Shown: positions 15,722 through 16,149 of the stretch, in pieces
How positions within the stretch are numbered: position 1 is the stretch's first letter
Layout: every line of letters starts with the position of its first letter
Source of the DNA: Saprospirales bacterium
Lineage (GTDB): Bacteria; Bacteroidota; Bacteroidia; Chitinophagales; Saprospiraceae
Assembly: GCA_003448025.1 (NCBI GenBank)
Contig: DLXL01000342.1
Location: 1,241-17,389 of the forward strand
Length of the DNA: 16,149 bases
Direction: 5' to 3'
Program-made: the position numbers and the translations under genes
The notes under the pieces: generated by a model
What the model saw: only the letters and a program-made list of their open reading frames with translations
Databases searched by the model: none
Told to the model about the DNA's origin: nothing

Positions 15722-16149
15722 CTATTTCCATTTGCCCATAAGCGCATCAGGTGTTGGAAGATGGCGGTGATGGTACATATCCAAAACTTTACCGTCTTTC
15801 CATATCACCAGGCCCGGATTAGCACGAATAATGGTTTTCAGCAACTTATCATCTGCGCGATAAAAATCATACTTAGCGCCCACTTTACGGGCAAAATCAG
15901 CCGCAACTTCAGAATCGCCGAAAGTGGTGATACAGTATACTTTCCAACCAGCTTTTTGAGCGGCTTCAGCAACCGGATTGATCTTTTCCTGGAACATGGC
16001 AGCGTAGGCTGGCGTGGGAACAAAGACCATACGCTCTATTTTCCGTGGTTGTACGGAAACCACTCTGGGCGCCAGCCGGAAGGAGTCGGCGGTTACCGCA
16101 ACCGTATCTACAGCCCAGGTGGTATCTTGCACTGTGTAGATCTCCTTCT
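15722..16149 (-). CDS. BT_3928-type DoxX/thioredoxin-like protein, C-terminal part
   Basis: The frame runs from the window edge (16149) to TAG at 15722-15724, about 141 visible residues with no start, so the gene begins outside. The visible part resembles the C-terminal domain of Bacteroidota DoxX-like proteins (BT_3928 family), where four membrane helices precede a thioredoxin-like domain. Supporting segments are KAGWKVYCITTFGDSEVAADFARK, YDFYRADDKLLKTIIRANPGLVIWKDGKVLD and the final HHRHLPT. No CxxC is present in this part; the only cysteine is in VYCITT, so thiol redox activity is unlikely. The DoxX membrane part is inferred from the family and is not seen. A terminator follows at 15631-15668. 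Confidence 0.72.
   Translation of the reverse strand, partial: KEIYTVQDTTWAVDTVAVTADSFRLAPRVVSVQPRKIERMVFVPTPAYAAMFQEKINPVAEAAQKAGWKVYCITTFGDSEVAADFARKVGAKYDFYRADDKLLKTIIRANPGLVIWKDGKVLDMYHHRHLPTPDALMGKWK

Overview
The window looks like chromosomal DNA of a member of the Bacteroidota. Several intergenic regions carry the phylum's characteristic -7 promoter box (TAnnTTTG), and Shine-Dalgarno sites are weak or absent. The gene families are also typical of the phylum: a TamB-like giant protein, a carboxypeptidase-regulatory-like surface protein, a TolB-propeller/outer-membrane-barrel fusion, and a DoxX/thioredoxin protein of the BT_3928 type. A Saprospiria-like host is my guess and is not proven by the sequence. 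I see no IS element, phage gene, tRNA, rRNA or CRISPR array. No gene-free stretch exceeds 300 bases; the longest is about 290 bases (9497-9787).

Layout. (1) 1-4186, plus strand: the 3' part of a TamB-like gene, then a DUF4442 hotdog-fold protein and a YdjM-type membrane metal-dependent hydrolase, spaced 29 and 7 bases apart and probably one operon. (2) 4293-5609, plus: a lipoprotein with a C-terminal TlpA-like thioredoxin domain, with its own promoter box. (3) 5659-7743, plus: a three-part protein with an N-terminal TIR-like domain, a TPR middle and a complete YdfG-like short-chain dehydrogenase. (4) 7802-9496, minus: a SWIM zinc-finger protein whose reading frame is cut by one in-frame TAA at 9179-9181, although the frame stays open and protein-like on both sides. 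(5) 9788-10303, minus: a Skp/OmpH periplasmic chaperone. It is divergent from (6) 10447-11872, plus: a secreted carboxypeptidase-regulatory-like protein, a small cysteine-rich lipoprotein and a GNAT acetyltransferase in a tight operon. (7) 11942-15583, minus: a 1213-residue exported protein with a degenerate peptidase-like domain, a TolB-like propeller and a C-terminal outer-membrane barrel. (8) 15722-window end, minus: the C-terminal thioredoxin-like part of a BT_3928-type DoxX protein.

Cell-envelope biogenesis is the main theme: TamB-like, Skp, the TolB/barrel fusion, and redox or surface lipoproteins. The two points most worth a second look are the TIR-like/TPR/SDR fusion and the single in-frame stop inside the SWIM gene. 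Hairpins lie at or near most gene ends. Two of them pair fully only in minus-strand RNA, through G-U wobbles, which indicates the direction they serve.
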